A stretch of DNA of 40,801 nucleotides from Candidatus Heimdallarchaeota archaeon (GCA_019056785.1 DXJV01000075.1:1-40801); one strand, 5' to 3'; shown: positions 1 through 8,571, counted from the stretch's first letter. Notes: generated from the letters alone by a model not told the origin. Numbers and translations are program-made.

Positions 1-81
1 ATTTGATTTATAAGCAAAAAGATATTGGTGACAATCTAATAAAAACATATGTAATCTGACAAAAAAGAATGACCTTATGGG

Positions 82-1023
82 ATGACAACTACTATGCTCA
101 AGTTTGCCGAACTCCAAACAGCCACAGCGGCAGCATTAGAAAGCTATTATGAAACTGCCCGGAAGCTGAGCGAACAGCATTTTGGCAAGACACTTAAAGT
201 GTATTATCCTGGCCGGGACTTTCCGTCTGTGAGCATCACAGGCTCCTTCTGTGCACAAAATTGTCTCTATTGTAATAAGCACTATCTGCAGCAAATGGAA
301 GCTCTCACCACCCCTGAAAAGTTAGAAGCCTTCGCTTTTAACTTAGCACGACGAAAGGGTAAGGGCCTTCTCATTAGTGGTGGTTATAACACTGAAGCTC
401 GCTTACCCATTGAACCCTTTCTTCCCACCTTAGCCAAAATTAAAAGAGAGACAGACTTAATTCTCAACCTTCACCCAGGGTTGGTAAGTGAAGAGCAAGC
501 GAAGGCTTTTGCTGAAATAGGAATAGATGAGATTTCTTTTGACTTGGTAGTAAATGATGAAGTCATTCAAAAAGTCATCAACCCGAACTTGACCGGTAAA
601 GACTATCTCAGAGCTTATGCTGCTTTAAAAAATGCTGGTTTGAAAGTAGCACCTCATATTATGCTGGGGCTTTTTTTTGGCGAGATGCAAGGAGAAATTG
701 AGGCAGTAAAAGCCGCTTTTTCCTTTGACCCGAAGCTGATTGTCTTTCTTGCTCTGATCCCCACAAAAGGAACCCCAATGGCAGCGGCCCCTCAAATTGC
801 TCCGGCAGCCCTTGGAAAAATGTTAGTATTCACGAGGATGAACAGACCGGAAATAGAGCTGTCCCTTGGTTGTATGCGGGTCAGGAAACGAGAGTATGAA
901 ACAATTGCCCTTAAGGCAGGGATAAATAGGCTTGCAGTTCCGAAACACGAGACGCTCGCAATTGCAAGAGACAAATTTGAAAGAGAAATAATAAAGGCAA
1001 ATTATTGTTGCACCATCGACTAA
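82..1023 (+). CDS. Radical SAM protein, biotin synthase homologue (COG1856-like)
   Basis: This 313-residue protein carries a radical SAM cluster motif C-x3-C-x2-C (CAQNCLYC, about residues 57-64), which would hold a [4Fe-4S] cluster and cleave S-adenosylmethionine. The downstream blocks (a GGYN-type SAM-binding segment near residue 100, the HPGLV stretch near 131, and an APHIMLGLFFGEMQGE-type block near 191) resemble the archaeal biotin-synthase homologue family rather than BioB itself. The substrate is unknown. Members of this broad group include archaeal two-component lipoyl synthases, but I see no partner gene next to it, so that role is only a possibility. The ATG at 82 is chosen; a second ATG lies four codons inside. 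There is no strong ribosome binding site. The gene converges with the coiled-coil gene on the minus strand, with a gap of 14 bases. Confidence 0.8.
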   Translation: MTTTMLKFAELQTATAAALESYYETARKLSEQHFGKTLKVYYPGRDFPSVSITGSFCAQNCLYCNKHYLQQMEALTTPEKLEAFAFNLARRKGKGLLISGGYNTEARLPIEPFLPTLAKIKRETDLILNLHPGLVSEEQAKAFAEIGIDEISFDLVVNDEVIQKVINPNLTGKDYLRAYAALKNAGLKVAPHIMLGLFFGEMQGEIEAVKAAFSFDPKLIVFLALIPTKGTPMAAAPQIAPAALGKMLVFTRMNRPEIELSLGCMRVRKREYETIALKAGINRLAVPKHETLAIARDKFEREIIKANYCCTID

Positions 1024-1037
1024 GCTACGGCCAATGT

Positions 1038-1832
1038 TCACTCGAGACGTTCAATGGATTTAACGATTTTTCGGAGTTTCTCTTCACGCTCTTTGATCAT
1101 TTTCTCGAGAGAACGGTTATTAGAAAGCAGTTCAGAGTATTTAGATTTGAGCTCGTCATTTTGTTGCTTCAAGAGAATGAGTTGCTCTTTTGCTTTTGAT
1201 AAAACATTGCGCAACTTTTCGATTTGCTCATTCTTTTCGAAAAGCTCTTCTGAAATGGCACTTATTTGCCGCTCAAAGTTCTGACTAATGCCCTTCTGAA
1301 TATTCATTGCTTCTATTTCTTGGGATTTACATCTATCCCTCAGTTCTTGTACCAGATTCTCCAATTCAGTTATTCGCTTCTCTGTTCCCTCAGATGTGGA
1401 CATAGACTCTGTCAGCATTTTATACTGCATGAGTTCTTGATCTTTCTTCTCGATTGTTTCCCGGAAAGACTCAGCAATTTGCTCTTTCGCTTTTTCAAAT
1501 GCCGCCTCTTTTTCTACAAGCATTGCCTGGAGTTTTTTGTCATACTCTTCCTTTATAGAATCTAATGACTGTTGGACGAGTTTAAGGTTATTTTCTAAAA
1601 GCGTGTATTCAGAGAATAAAGAACGCCACTCAGCTGCAGATGAGAGAATGTAATCCCTAGCAAGTGGATGAATCAATTCCCAGTTTTCGCGAATGATTTG
1701 ACTAAGGATACGATGTTCTTCACTTACGTGAGACTCGTCATAAAGTGGAAGCTCGATGATATTATTAATGGGTTCGTAGTTGGGTAATTGTGTCCAAAGG
1801 GTTTTTGGTTTCTTTGAACGAAATTTTGCCAC
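1038..1832 (-). CDS. Coiled-coil protein of unknown function
   Basis: This 264-residue protein is not recognised. Residues 1-75 form a compact, non-repetitive N-terminal part with tryptophans (near LWTQLPNYEP and AAEWRSLF). From about residue 76 to the end it is a nearly continuous highly charged coiled coil rich in Glu, Lys, Gln and Leu heptads. No membrane segment, metal-binding cluster or signal peptide is visible. The start is GTG at 1832, preceded by a good Shine-Dalgarno GAGGAG (1841-1846, minus strand) eight bases away. It is transcribed away from the GTPase gene at 2075, so the two share an AT-rich divergent intergenic region. A structural or scaffold role is a guess from the coiled coil only. 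Confidence 0.7.
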   Translation of the reverse strand: MAKFRSKKPKTLWTQLPNYEPINNIIELPLYDESHVSEEHRILSQIIRENWELIHPLARDYILSSAAEWRSLFSEYTLLENNLKLVQQSLDSIKEEYDKKLQAMLVEKEAAFEKAKEQIAESFRETIEKKDQELMQYKMLTESMSTSEGTEKRITELENLVQELRDRCKSQEIEAMNIQKGISQNFERQISAISEELFEKNEQIEKLRNVLSKAKEQLILLKQQNDELKSKYSELLSNNRSLEKMIKEREEKLRKIVKSIERLE

Positions 1833-1868
1833 TTTAATTGCTCCTCAATAGCTGAAACATTATTTAAT

Positions 1869-1886
1869 GATAATAATAATAATAAT
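1869..1886. repeat. Short TAA microsatellite
   Basis: About six tandem TAA units lie in the divergent intergenic region between the coiled-coil gene and the Ras-like GTPase gene. The tract is a simple sequence repeat in an AT-rich promoter zone; no function can be assigned. Confidence 0.6.
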
Positions 1887-2074
1887 ACAAGCAAAGCCAT
1901 TATATGAATGCTTCTAATGAATGTGAAAATGTTTTCCAAGAAATTTGAACTGAAAAAAAGTGATTGCAACTAATTTCTATCCATTAGAAAAACTTAATTT
2001 CCAGAGAAGTAATCATTTAGTAAAAATAGACTCTATATTTAGAGATTAAATTATTTAGGAGATATGAAAAACAA

Positions 2075-3385
2075 ATGACTGAAATTGAACGGGAATTTGT
2101 ATTTAAAATGGTCCTTATGGGAGAAGGATCTGTAGGAAAAACGAGTATCCGTTCGAAATTCATGGGAGTGGGGTTTAAGAGTGAATATATTAAAACCATT
2201 GGAGCGGATTTCGCTTCAAAAGCGGTTGTTGTCGGAAAAAATAAAGTGCACTTTCAAATCTGGGATCTTGCAGGACAAAAAATGTATCGGCATGTCCGCT
2301 CTTCTTTTTACAGCGGATGCAAATGTGGTTTTCTCGTCTTTGATTTGACACAGCCGGAGACTTTGGAAAAACTCGACATGTGGGTCGATGAAGCAATTGA
2401 ACACTCAAATGGTTTCATTAAAATCTTCATCATTGTCGGAAATAAAAATGACTTAAAAGATCAGCGCAAAGTGAAACGCGAAGACGTGGACAAACTGCTG
2501 AAAAAACTTCAAGCAATGGAAGATATCGATGCTGCGTACATTGAAACTTCAGCCAAAACAGGTGAAAATATTCAAGAAGCCTTTGAAATGATGGGAAAAA
2601 TGTTTCTGGAACGCGAGGGTTTCCCTCGGAAGGGGCAGGGCACGGAAATTGATGATGTAACACTCGAACGACATCATCAAGAAATCCTTCCGTTAATCTC
2701 TGTGCCTGGGGCCCCTATTAAAGATGAAACTGCAAAGCAAAAAGAAACAGAAGAAATCGATTTGAGCGGCCTGAGTACCGAAGAAGTTCAAGGAATTATG
2801 AAAACAATTCTCGACAAGATAAATCAACTAACGCAAATAACCACAGCACTTGAAGAGCGACTTTTACTCATAGAAGCGAAAAAAGGCTCGACAACATCCA
2901 CTTCAGCTGACCTGACTGAAATAAAGGCAAAGATCGATTTGCTCGAACGACAACTGGAGCAATTCTCAATTGCAGTGGACCATACGCCCAGCCAAGAAAA
3001 AACGGTGACTGATTTCCCAACAACAGAAACACGACCAACAATTCCGGTCCCTTCAATAGACGAAATTAAGAAAACAGACGTACTACCAGAAGTGCCAAAG
3101 TTTGAAGTGCTAGATAGAGCATCGCTGGACTCTATGAAAGTGGTGGAAGATGAGGAGGAAGAAGAAGAGCAAATAACACAAATTCTCGAACAAACAGAAA
3201 AAATCTCAGCCGAGACTCAAGAAATCGCAGCCACAAAAGAAGAAGGGAAAAAGAAAGGGAAAGAACCCGAAAAGAAAGAAGAATCAAAAAAGATACCACA
3301 ACGCTGCCCCCGTTGTGGGAGCAAACTCGCATTCATCAAGCAATATAAGCGATGGTATTGCTATCACTGCAAAATTTATGTCTAA
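2075..3385 (+). CDS. Ras/Rab-like small GTPase with coiled-coil linker and C-terminal zinc ribbon
   Basis: Residues 8-180 form a Ras-superfamily G domain with G1 GEGSVGKT (16-23), switch-I Thr in KTIGAD (41), G3 WDLAGQ (63-68), G4 NKND and G5 ETSAK, so it should bind and hydrolyse GTP. The catalytic-position Gln (Q68) is present. About 220 residues of charged, partly coiled-coil and Thr/Pro-rich linker follow, ending in a four-cysteine zinc ribbon (C411, C414, C429, C432). There is no CaaX or other lipidation cysteine at the C-terminus, so membrane attachment, if any, must be indirect. At 436 residues it is more than twice the length of a bare Rab. The ATG at 2075 follows an AGGAGAT site at 2056-2062. 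A hairpin with a T tract (3401-3422) follows the stop. The partner is unknown. Confidence 0.9.
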   Translation: MTEIEREFVFKMVLMGEGSVGKTSIRSKFMGVGFKSEYIKTIGADFASKAVVVGKNKVHFQIWDLAGQKMYRHVRSSFYSGCKCGFLVFDLTQPETLEKLDMWVDEAIEHSNGFIKIFIIVGNKNDLKDQRKVKREDVDKLLKKLQAMEDIDAAYIETSAKTGENIQEAFEMMGKMFLEREGFPRKGQGTEIDDVTLERHHQEILPLISVPGAPIKDETAKQKETEEIDLSGLSTEEVQGIMKTILDKINQLTQITTALEERLLLIEAKKGSTTSTSADLTEIKAKIDLLERQLEQFSIAVDHTPSQEKTVTDFPTTETRPTIPVPSIDEIKKTDVLPEVPKFEVLDRASLDSMKVVEDEEEEEEQITQILEQTEKISAETQEIAATKEEGKKKGKEPEKKEESKKIPQRCPRCGSKLAFIKQYKRWYCYHCKIYV

Positions 3386-3400
3386 ATTAACAAAAGAAAC

Positions 3401-3422
3401 GCCTTAATAGAGGCATTTTTTT
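3401..3422 (+). terminator. Hairpin plus T-tract terminator after GTPase gene
   Basis: A GCCT/AGGC stem with a six-base loop is followed after one base by seven Ts. It sits between the GTPase stop codon and the ribosome binding site of the DUF362 gene, so the two genes are probably separate units or only partly coupled. Confidence 0.5.
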
Positions 3423-3438
3423 CATAGGTGGAAAAGTA

Positions 3439-4647
3439 ATGAGTAAAGTTGCAATTGTTAAGATAGAGAATAAGCAAATCGAATTGGCAGTTCGAAAAGC
3501 AATTGACCTTTTGGGGGGGATCACGAAATTCATTTCGAATGAGGAGAGAGTCCTCTTAAAGCCAAATTTACTCAGTGCCCCTGAAAACAAAGAAGCGTTA
3601 GAGAAAATACGGACAGACCCTCGAGTATTAGAAGCATTAATCAAACTTCTCATGGAAAAAAGGAGCCCAAAAATTATGGTTGGAGATTGTAGCGGTGTGG
3701 GGGAAAAAGGCGGAACAAAAGAAGCCATCAGAAAAAGTGGTTATTTAGTATTAGAAGAAAAATACCAAAACGTAGAAGTTCGCAGCTTGGAAGCAAGAGG
3801 ACCGGTGCATGTGGATATTAATGGTAAAAAACTGAAAAGTGCAACAGTTGCCAAAGATGTGATGGAAACAAAAGCAATAATTAATGTCCCAAAAATGAAG
3901 ACACATTCACTAACGATTTTTACAGGTGCAGTTAAAAACCTCTTTGGAACAATTACCGGCGGAGACAAAACACGCATCCATTCTCTCGGAGGCACACTAA
4001 ACGGTTTTTCCCAATGCCTGGTAGATCTTTATTCATTCGAAAGAGAAAAGATCAAATTAAATGTTATGGATGCCAATGTTGCTCTTGAAGGGTCCGGCCC
4101 CGGAGCAGCAGGAAAGGCAGTGAAAATGGGTTTGATTTTAGCAAGCGAGGATGCTGTCGCGCTTGATGCCGTTGCTGTAACGTTAATGGGGATCGCCCCT
4201 GAAAAAGTGCCCACCTTGCGTTTTGCCCACGAGCAAGGGCTGGGAGAAATTGATATCGAGAAAATAACAATCCTCGGCGAACAAATAATTGACCATAAAA
4301 GAAAATTCAAATTCCCCAAATCGGCGAGGATAGCGTTTCTACCATTTCAACGATTTAGCAAGATACTACAAAGATACCCGAAATATAAAAGCGGCTGCAT
4401 TAATTGTCAAAGTTGTGTGAAAGGTTGCCCGGAGCAAGTGATAACCATTATAACGAATAAAAAAGGGGAACCTCAACCGCGGATTAACTTAAAAGGGTGC
4501 ATCGCTTGTTACACTTGTATTGAAATCTGCCCTGAAGCTTGCTATGGTTACGAATCTCGAACGTTGCGAAGAGTAATCCTTGTTTTTAGTGCTCTCCTTG
4601 TAGTAGTAGCAGCACTCATTACCTTTTTGGTTTTATTCTTACGATAA
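3439..4647 (+). CDS. DUF362 protein with 2x[4Fe-4S] ferredoxin domain and C-terminal membrane anchor
   Basis: Residues 1-300 match the DUF362 fold (LKPNLLSAPENKEALEKIRT-type N-terminal block, the NVPKMKTHSLT block near 150, and a GAVKNLFGTI block). Two ferredoxin-type clusters follow: C-x2-C-x2-C-x3-C in GCINCQSCVKGCPE and again in GCIACYTCIEICPE. The final ~22 residues form one hydrophobic helix (ALLVVVAALITFLVLFL) ending in Arg, consistent with a tail anchor that leaves the clusters in the cytoplasm. The biochemical role of DUF362 proteins is unknown; the clusters suggest electron transfer. The ATG at 3439 has an AGGTGG site at 3426-3431. A second DUF362 protein without ferredoxin clusters is encoded at 32027. 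Confidence 0.85.
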   Translation: MSKVAIVKIENKQIELAVRKAIDLLGGITKFISNEERVLLKPNLLSAPENKEALEKIRTDPRVLEALIKLLMEKRSPKIMVGDCSGVGEKGGTKEAIRKSGYLVLEEKYQNVEVRSLEARGPVHVDINGKKLKSATVAKDVMETKAIINVPKMKTHSLTIFTGAVKNLFGTITGGDKTRIHSLGGTLNGFSQCLVDLYSFEREKIKLNVMDANVALEGSGPGAAGKAVKMGLILASEDAVALDAVAVTLMGIAPEKVPTLRFAHEQGLGEIDIEKITILGEQIIDHKRKFKFPKSARIAFLPFQRFSKILQRYPKYKSGCINCQSCVKGCPEQVITIITNKKGEPQPRINLKGCIACYTCIEICPEACYGYESRTLRRVILVFSALLVVVAALITFLVLFLR

Positions 4648-4753
4648 AATACCAAAGCTAATCTTTACTCATTTAAGCATTACCAGTACATGGTAGAAAA
4701 CATTTTATTAAACAAAACGAAGAGAAAATGATTAACCAACAGAGGTAATGTAA

Positions 4754-5572
4754 ATGCTGAGTACCGAGGTTGAGATTTCTCCTTTAGCATTTTCAAAAAT
4801 CATCGATTGGGCATCTTCTAACACCGAGCGTGAAGTGGGGGGATACCTGATTGGTGAAGTAAAAGACAAGCGAGTAATTATCAAAGAAGCAGTTTTTGCA
4901 GTGGCAGAATCCAACCCAACTTTTGTTGCCTTTGATAATATGATACAATTTCGAATAATCGAGGAATTGGAGAAAAAGGGCGTAAAAGATGCAATCGTTG
5001 GCTGGTGGCATACTCATCCAGGAATGGGAGTATTTCTTTCGAGCACCGATATTACTACACAAAAAATCTATCAAGCACTCCTCCCTGAAGCCGTTGCAAT
5101 GGTGAATGATGGAAACAACTATAGTAGAACACAAAAACAGAATGATTTTAAGACAGGCTTCTTTCGAGTACAAGGAGCAAAAGCGCAAAAAGTCAATTAC
5201 TCAGTAATGACAGATCCAAACAAATTGTTGTCCCATCTAACAGAATATCTCCAACAAGAAGAAAACATTACCAATATTATTCAATCATCAACAGCAAGTG
5301 TAGCGAATTCATTGAAAGATTTTGTTGCCACAAAAGAGTTAATAGAAGAAAGTACAGCAGTATTAAAACAAGTATTGACAGAGACATACACGACGTTAAA
5401 AAATCTTCACCAAACAGAAAAGAAGCAACAAGAAGAAGTCCAACAAAAGATTCAAGCACTAGAAAGGAAAGTGCAAAAACAAGGGAAACTACTTTTTTAT
5501 AGTATGTCAGCTGCCCTCCTATTAATTATTCTCGAGTTGGTTTTTCTAATCATCTTACTAATACGCAGTTAA
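4754..5572 (+). CDS. Rpn11-like JAMM/MPN+ metalloprotease with C-terminal transmembrane tail
   Basis: The N-terminal ~140 residues form an MPN+ domain with a complete JAMM zinc site: E27 in REVGG, H86 and H88 in WWHTHPGMG, S96 and D99 in SSTD. The surrounding block (IVGWWHTHPGMGVFLSSTDI) resembles Rpn11/CSN5-type deubiquitinases more than bacterial RadC or JAB/Mov34 proteins. Residues ~190-245 are a Gln/Glu/Lys-rich coiled coil, and residues ~248-270 form one hydrophobic helix followed by RS, so it looks tail-anchored with the catalytic domain in the cytoplasm. By family it would cleave isopeptide bonds of ubiquitin-like proteins; the substrate is not visible here. The start ATG is at 4754 (ORF begins MLSTEVEIS), with an AGAGG site at 4741-4745. 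Confidence 0.85.
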   Translation: MLSTEVEISPLAFSKIIDWASSNTEREVGGYLIGEVKDKRVIIKEAVFAVAESNPTFVAFDNMIQFRIIEELEKKGVKDAIVGWWHTHPGMGVFLSSTDITTQKIYQALLPEAVAMVNDGNNYSRTQKQNDFKTGFFRVQGAKAQKVNYSVMTDPNKLLSHLTEYLQQEENITNIIQSSTASVANSLKDFVATKELIEESTAVLKQVLTETYTTLKNLHQTEKKQQEEVQQKIQALERKVQKQGKLLFYSMSAALLLIILELVFLIILLIRS

Positions 5573-5669
5573 AAAAGGCTCATTTTACATGGAATGAAAG
5601 AAAAGTGATTGCTTAAAGAGAAAGCTATTTGAAGGAAAGGCGTATGAATAGAATAATGAGGAATGTGTT

Positions 5670-6398
5670 TTGGGGTCAACTGAAAAATCAATTCCGGAAC
5701 TCATCGATGAGCTCGAAAACTGGGACGATGCAACCCGTGAAGCTGCGGCAAGAAAATTAGGCGAATTGGAAGAAGAAGATGCAATTGAACCCTTAACAAA
5801 ATCATTACTCACAGACAAATCGGAAGATGTACGGGCAGCTGCTGCCGAGGCTCTAGGACGCTTTTTCAGTAATAAGACCGTTGCGGCAAAATTAGCAGAA
5901 CAGATGACCAAAGAAAACTCGCCAATCGTTCGGGTTGCAATTGCCGGTGCTATTGGGAGAATAGAGGATTATACCGCCGCAAAGAAGATAATCACTCAAC
6001 TCAAGAAAGAAGAAGCCAGCTGGGTGAAAGAAGCTATCATTGAAGCGCTTGGCAACTATTCAGGAAAGGAAATTGTCACAGCTTTAGTCAATCAATTGAA
6101 AAACGAACCGGCAGAGGAAGTCCGCGTCCAAGCGGCAAAATCCTTGGCGAAAATCGCGCCGAAAGGCATCCTAGATGAGATTCTTTCGATCTTCCAAAGC
6201 GAGCGGTCAGATGAAGTTAAAAGCTATTTAACCGAAGTGATTGCAGAAAACCCCGACATGAAAGCTGTGGAGATTCTTGTAAACGCTTTAGAAGATAAAG
6301 AGTTCAATCTAACGCGAGCCGCAGCAGCGGAAGCTTTGTATAAAATCGCCAAGAAGTTGGGTTATAAAGACGAAAATGAACTCATCGATTCACTTTAG
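5670..6398 (+). CDS. HEAT-repeat protein
   Basis: The 242-residue product consists of HEAT/PBS-lyase-type repeats of about 30-33 residues (for example AAARKLGELEEEDAIEPLTK, then AAAAEALGRF, AIAGAIGRIEDYTAAK and VQAAKSLAKI). It forms an alpha-solenoid with no catalytic motif and probably mediates protein-protein contacts. The start is a TTG at 5670 with a GAGG site at 5658-5661; the same frame has a TAG at 5649-5651 and no ATG or GTG between, so TTG is the only good choice. It lies between the JAMM gene and idi-2 on the same strand, with gaps near 100 bases on both sides. Confidence 0.8.
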   Translation: MGSTEKSIPELIDELENWDDATREAAARKLGELEEEDAIEPLTKSLLTDKSEDVRAAAAEALGRFFSNKTVAAKLAEQMTKENSPIVRVAIAGAIGRIEDYTAAKKIITQLKKEEASWVKEAIIEALGNYSGKEIVTALVNQLKNEPAEEVRVQAAKSLAKIAPKGILDEILSIFQSERSDEVKSYLTEVIAENPDMKAVEILVNALEDKEFNLTRAAAAEALYKIAKKLGYKDENELIDSL

Positions 6399-6504
6399 TG
6401 AAATGAATGAAGGGATCTCTCAGAAAACTTTTTCGAACAGAGGTATTTAAAAAAGAGTAGTGAAATAGTTAAGCTAAAAAGAATGTTCCCTCGAGGTCTG
6501 ATGA

Positions 6505-7626
6505 GTGACTGATCGTTTTCCTCATAAAGGCATTTCGAACCGAAAAGAAGCCCATATTGATATTTGTTGTCAACAAACAGAAAAAATCCTTATGAAGCGT
6601 TCTAATGGCTTTGAAGACATTGAATTCGTCCACAATGCCTTTCCAGAGATTAATTTTGCGGAAATTTCGCTAAAAACAACCTTTCTTGGTCACACTTTTA
6701 ATTATCCCGTTTTCATTTCATCCATTACCGGTGGGATGGAAAAAGGATTAAAGATCAACAAATTACTCGCTCAAGTCGCTGAGGATTTTGGGATTGGTTT
6801 AGGGGCGGGCAGTCAGAGAATAGCACTGGAAGACGAATCGAAACAGGAATCCTTCACCATTCTTAGAGCTACAGCCCCTCATGCCTTCATTGCTGCGAAC
6901 CTTGGCATTGTTCAATTTAACAAAGGTTATGGAATAAAGGAAGCAAAAAGAGCAATTGAAATGCTAGAAGCAGATGCGCTCATTCTCCATACAAATCCCT
7001 TACAAGAAGCCATTCAACCTGAGGGCGACTTCGAGTTCAAAGGACTTTTACAAAAAATCAAAGGCCTTACAAAGGCAGTAGATAAACCAATAATAATAAA
7101 GGAAGTGGGTGCAGGGATTTCATTCGAAGTTGCTAAAAAATTGATAGCAAGCAATGTAGCAGCAATAGAAGTTGCGGGAGCAGGAGGAACAAGCTGGGCT
7201 GCAATAGAAGGATTGCGGGCAGCACAAAGACACGAACTTTTAAAACAAGAAACAGGTGCACATTTTCGAAATTGGGGGATCCCAACAGCAATTAGTACTA
7301 TCGAAGTGTTAAGCGCAACGCAAGGCCAGTGTGAAATTATAAGCTCAGGTGGAATTCGTACGGGAATAGAAGCGGCAAAAGCACTCGCGCTCGGCGCAAA
7401 ACTTGTGGGTGTTGCCTTGCCAGTTGCCTGTCTTGCAGCCACAAAGACTGAAAAAGAATTAAAAGCTTGGTTAAACCAATTTATTTATGAACTAAAGGTA
7501 ACAATGTTTATTCTCGGGGCAAAAAATCTCGAGGCACTCAAAACAGCCCCGATTTTAATCACCGGAAAAACGAAGGATTGGTTGCTCACAAGAGGGATTG
7601 ATCTTCCAAAACAAGTACAAATTTGA
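6505..7626 (+). CDS. fni: Isopentenyl-diphosphate delta-isomerase, type II (FMN-dependent)
   Basis: This enzyme interconverts isopentenyl and dimethylallyl diphosphate for archaeal isoprenoid lipid synthesis. Type II hallmarks are visible in order: the SNRKEAHIDI N-terminal block, SSITGGMEKG, GAGSQR, AANLG, the LHTNPLQEAIQPEGD metal/substrate block, IIIKEVGAG, VAGAGGTSWAAIE, WGIPTA and the FMN phosphate-binding SSGGIRTG. The length of 373 residues is usual for the family. The GTG at 6505 follows GAGGT at 6492-6496. Its stop lies nine bases before the start of the next HEAT gene, whose Shine-Dalgarno overlaps the stop codon, so the two are very probably co-translated. Confidence 0.92.
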   Translation: MTDRFPHKGISNRKEAHIDICCQQTEKILMKRSNGFEDIEFVHNAFPEINFAEISLKTTFLGHTFNYPVFISSITGGMEKGLKINKLLAQVAEDFGIGLGAGSQRIALEDESKQESFTILRATAPHAFIAANLGIVQFNKGYGIKEAKRAIEMLEADALILHTNPLQEAIQPEGDFEFKGLLQKIKGLTKAVDKPIIIKEVGAGISFEVAKKLIASNVAAIEVAGAGGTSWAAIEGLRAAQRHELLKQETGAHFRNWGIPTAISTIEVLSATQGQCEIISSGGIRTGIEAAKALALGAKLVGVALPVACLAATKTEKELKAWLNQFIYELKVTMFILGAKNLEALKTAPILITGKTKDWLLTRGIDLPKQVQI

Positions 7627-7634
7627 GGTTAAAA

Positions 7635-8465
7635 ATGATGAATGAACAAATTGATGACGAGTCTCCCTTTAAAGAAGACTTACAACCTTTAATAGAAATA
7701 CTTGAAGAGGACCCTGATTGGAACAAACGATTCGGCGCTGCAAGTAAACTCTTTAGACTAGGAAAAGAAAAAGCTGTTGACCCCTTACTAAAGGCATTAC
7801 AAAATGATCCCCACCCAGAAATCCGCCGATTTGCAGCAGACTTATTAGGAAGGCTAGGAGACCCTCGAGCCACATGGGCATTATTGGCTGCTTTACGTAA
7901 GGGATTATTAGAAAAAGAAACAGTTATAGTTCATCATACAAAACAAGCACTTCTCAGTATAAAGAGTGCAGATTTACCACGAATCTTGAAAGATACAATC
8001 GAGGATGAGCAGGAATTTTTTGAGATGAAGCTTACAGCTGTTCAACTTCTTGGGAGCATTGCAGATACTCAGAGTGTACAGCAATTAATCAATATAATAA
8101 AAAACCCAAAAACCAACGGAAGGATACGAGCAGCAGCAATAGAACAGCTTGTTTATACTGGCCATCTCTCAGCGCTTCAATTAATTTTGGAATTACTAAC
8201 GTTAACGTCTAATAAAACGTTCCAAAAAGTTGTTTTACGAGCGTTGGCAAAAACCCCTTTTAAAAATAAATCGGTCGTCTTTCGTATAGGTGAAGCGTTG
8301 TTAGGCATTATGGAAAATCAAGAGAAGTTACGAGAAAAGAAAGACGAAGAGATCAGCACCCTTGCAGCAGAAGCAATGAAGCAGCTGGCAAAAAATGTGG
8401 GATTGGAATTCGACAAATTCATGGATGAATTGATTAGAATTCGGATGAAAAAAAAGAAAGAATAA
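7635..8465 (+). CDS. HEAT-repeat protein coupled to idi-2
   Basis: The product has HEAT/PBS-lyase repeats across its first 200 residues (AASKLFRLGKEKAVDPLLKA, FAADLLGRLGDPRATWALLA, AVQLLGSIADTQSVQQLI) and a charged helical C-terminus ending in KKKKE. No enzymatic motif is seen. I place the start at the ATG pair at 7635/7638 because the Shine-Dalgarno GAGGT (7625-7629) overlaps the idi-2 stop; an in-frame TTG at 7623 is too early. It could be a scaffold for the isomerase or simply share its operon; the sequence does not decide. Confidence 0.8.
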   Translation: MMNEQIDDESPFKEDLQPLIEILEEDPDWNKRFGAASKLFRLGKEKAVDPLLKALQNDPHPEIRRFAADLLGRLGDPRATWALLAALRKGLLEKETVIVHHTKQALLSIKSADLPRILKDTIEDEQEFFEMKLTAVQLLGSIADTQSVQQLINIIKNPKTNGRIRAAAIEQLVYTGHLSALQLILELLTLTSNKTFQKVVLRALAKTPFKNKSVVFRIGEALLGIMENQEKLREKKDEEISTLAAEAMKQLAKNVGLEFDKFMDELIRIRMKKKKE

Positions 8466-8482
8466 TACTTCTTACAGAAAAA

Positions 8483-8490
8483 TTTAAAAT
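8483..8490 (+). promoter_or_regulatory. TATA box of ribosomal protein L7Ae operon
   Basis: A TTTAAAAT element in a purine-rich context lies just after the HEAT gene stop. An archaeal start about 25 bases downstream (near 8511) would give a leader of roughly 85 bases before the L7Ae ATG, unusually long for this window where many genes look leaderless. Confidence 0.5.
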
Positions 8491-8527
8491 AGTGCCCCGA
8501 AACAATCTTCTTTCAAGAAATTACCTC

Positions 8528-8571
8528 AGCGATGACTAGCTAAGCACTTTATCTCGAGTATTTAGCGATGA
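8528..8571 (+). promoter_or_regulatory. Candidate structured leader (possible L7Ae-binding element) upstream of rpl7ae
   Basis: An 8-base direct repeat AGCGATGA (8528-8535 and 8564-8571) brackets a possible stem GCTAA/TTAGC (8539-8543 with 8562-8566). Tandem GA steps beside a short stem are what kink-turns are made of, and archaeal L7Ae is known to bind kink-turns, including one in its own mRNA in Sulfolobus. The fold does not match a canonical kink-turn perfectly, so this is only a candidate autoregulatory site. Confidence 0.25.
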
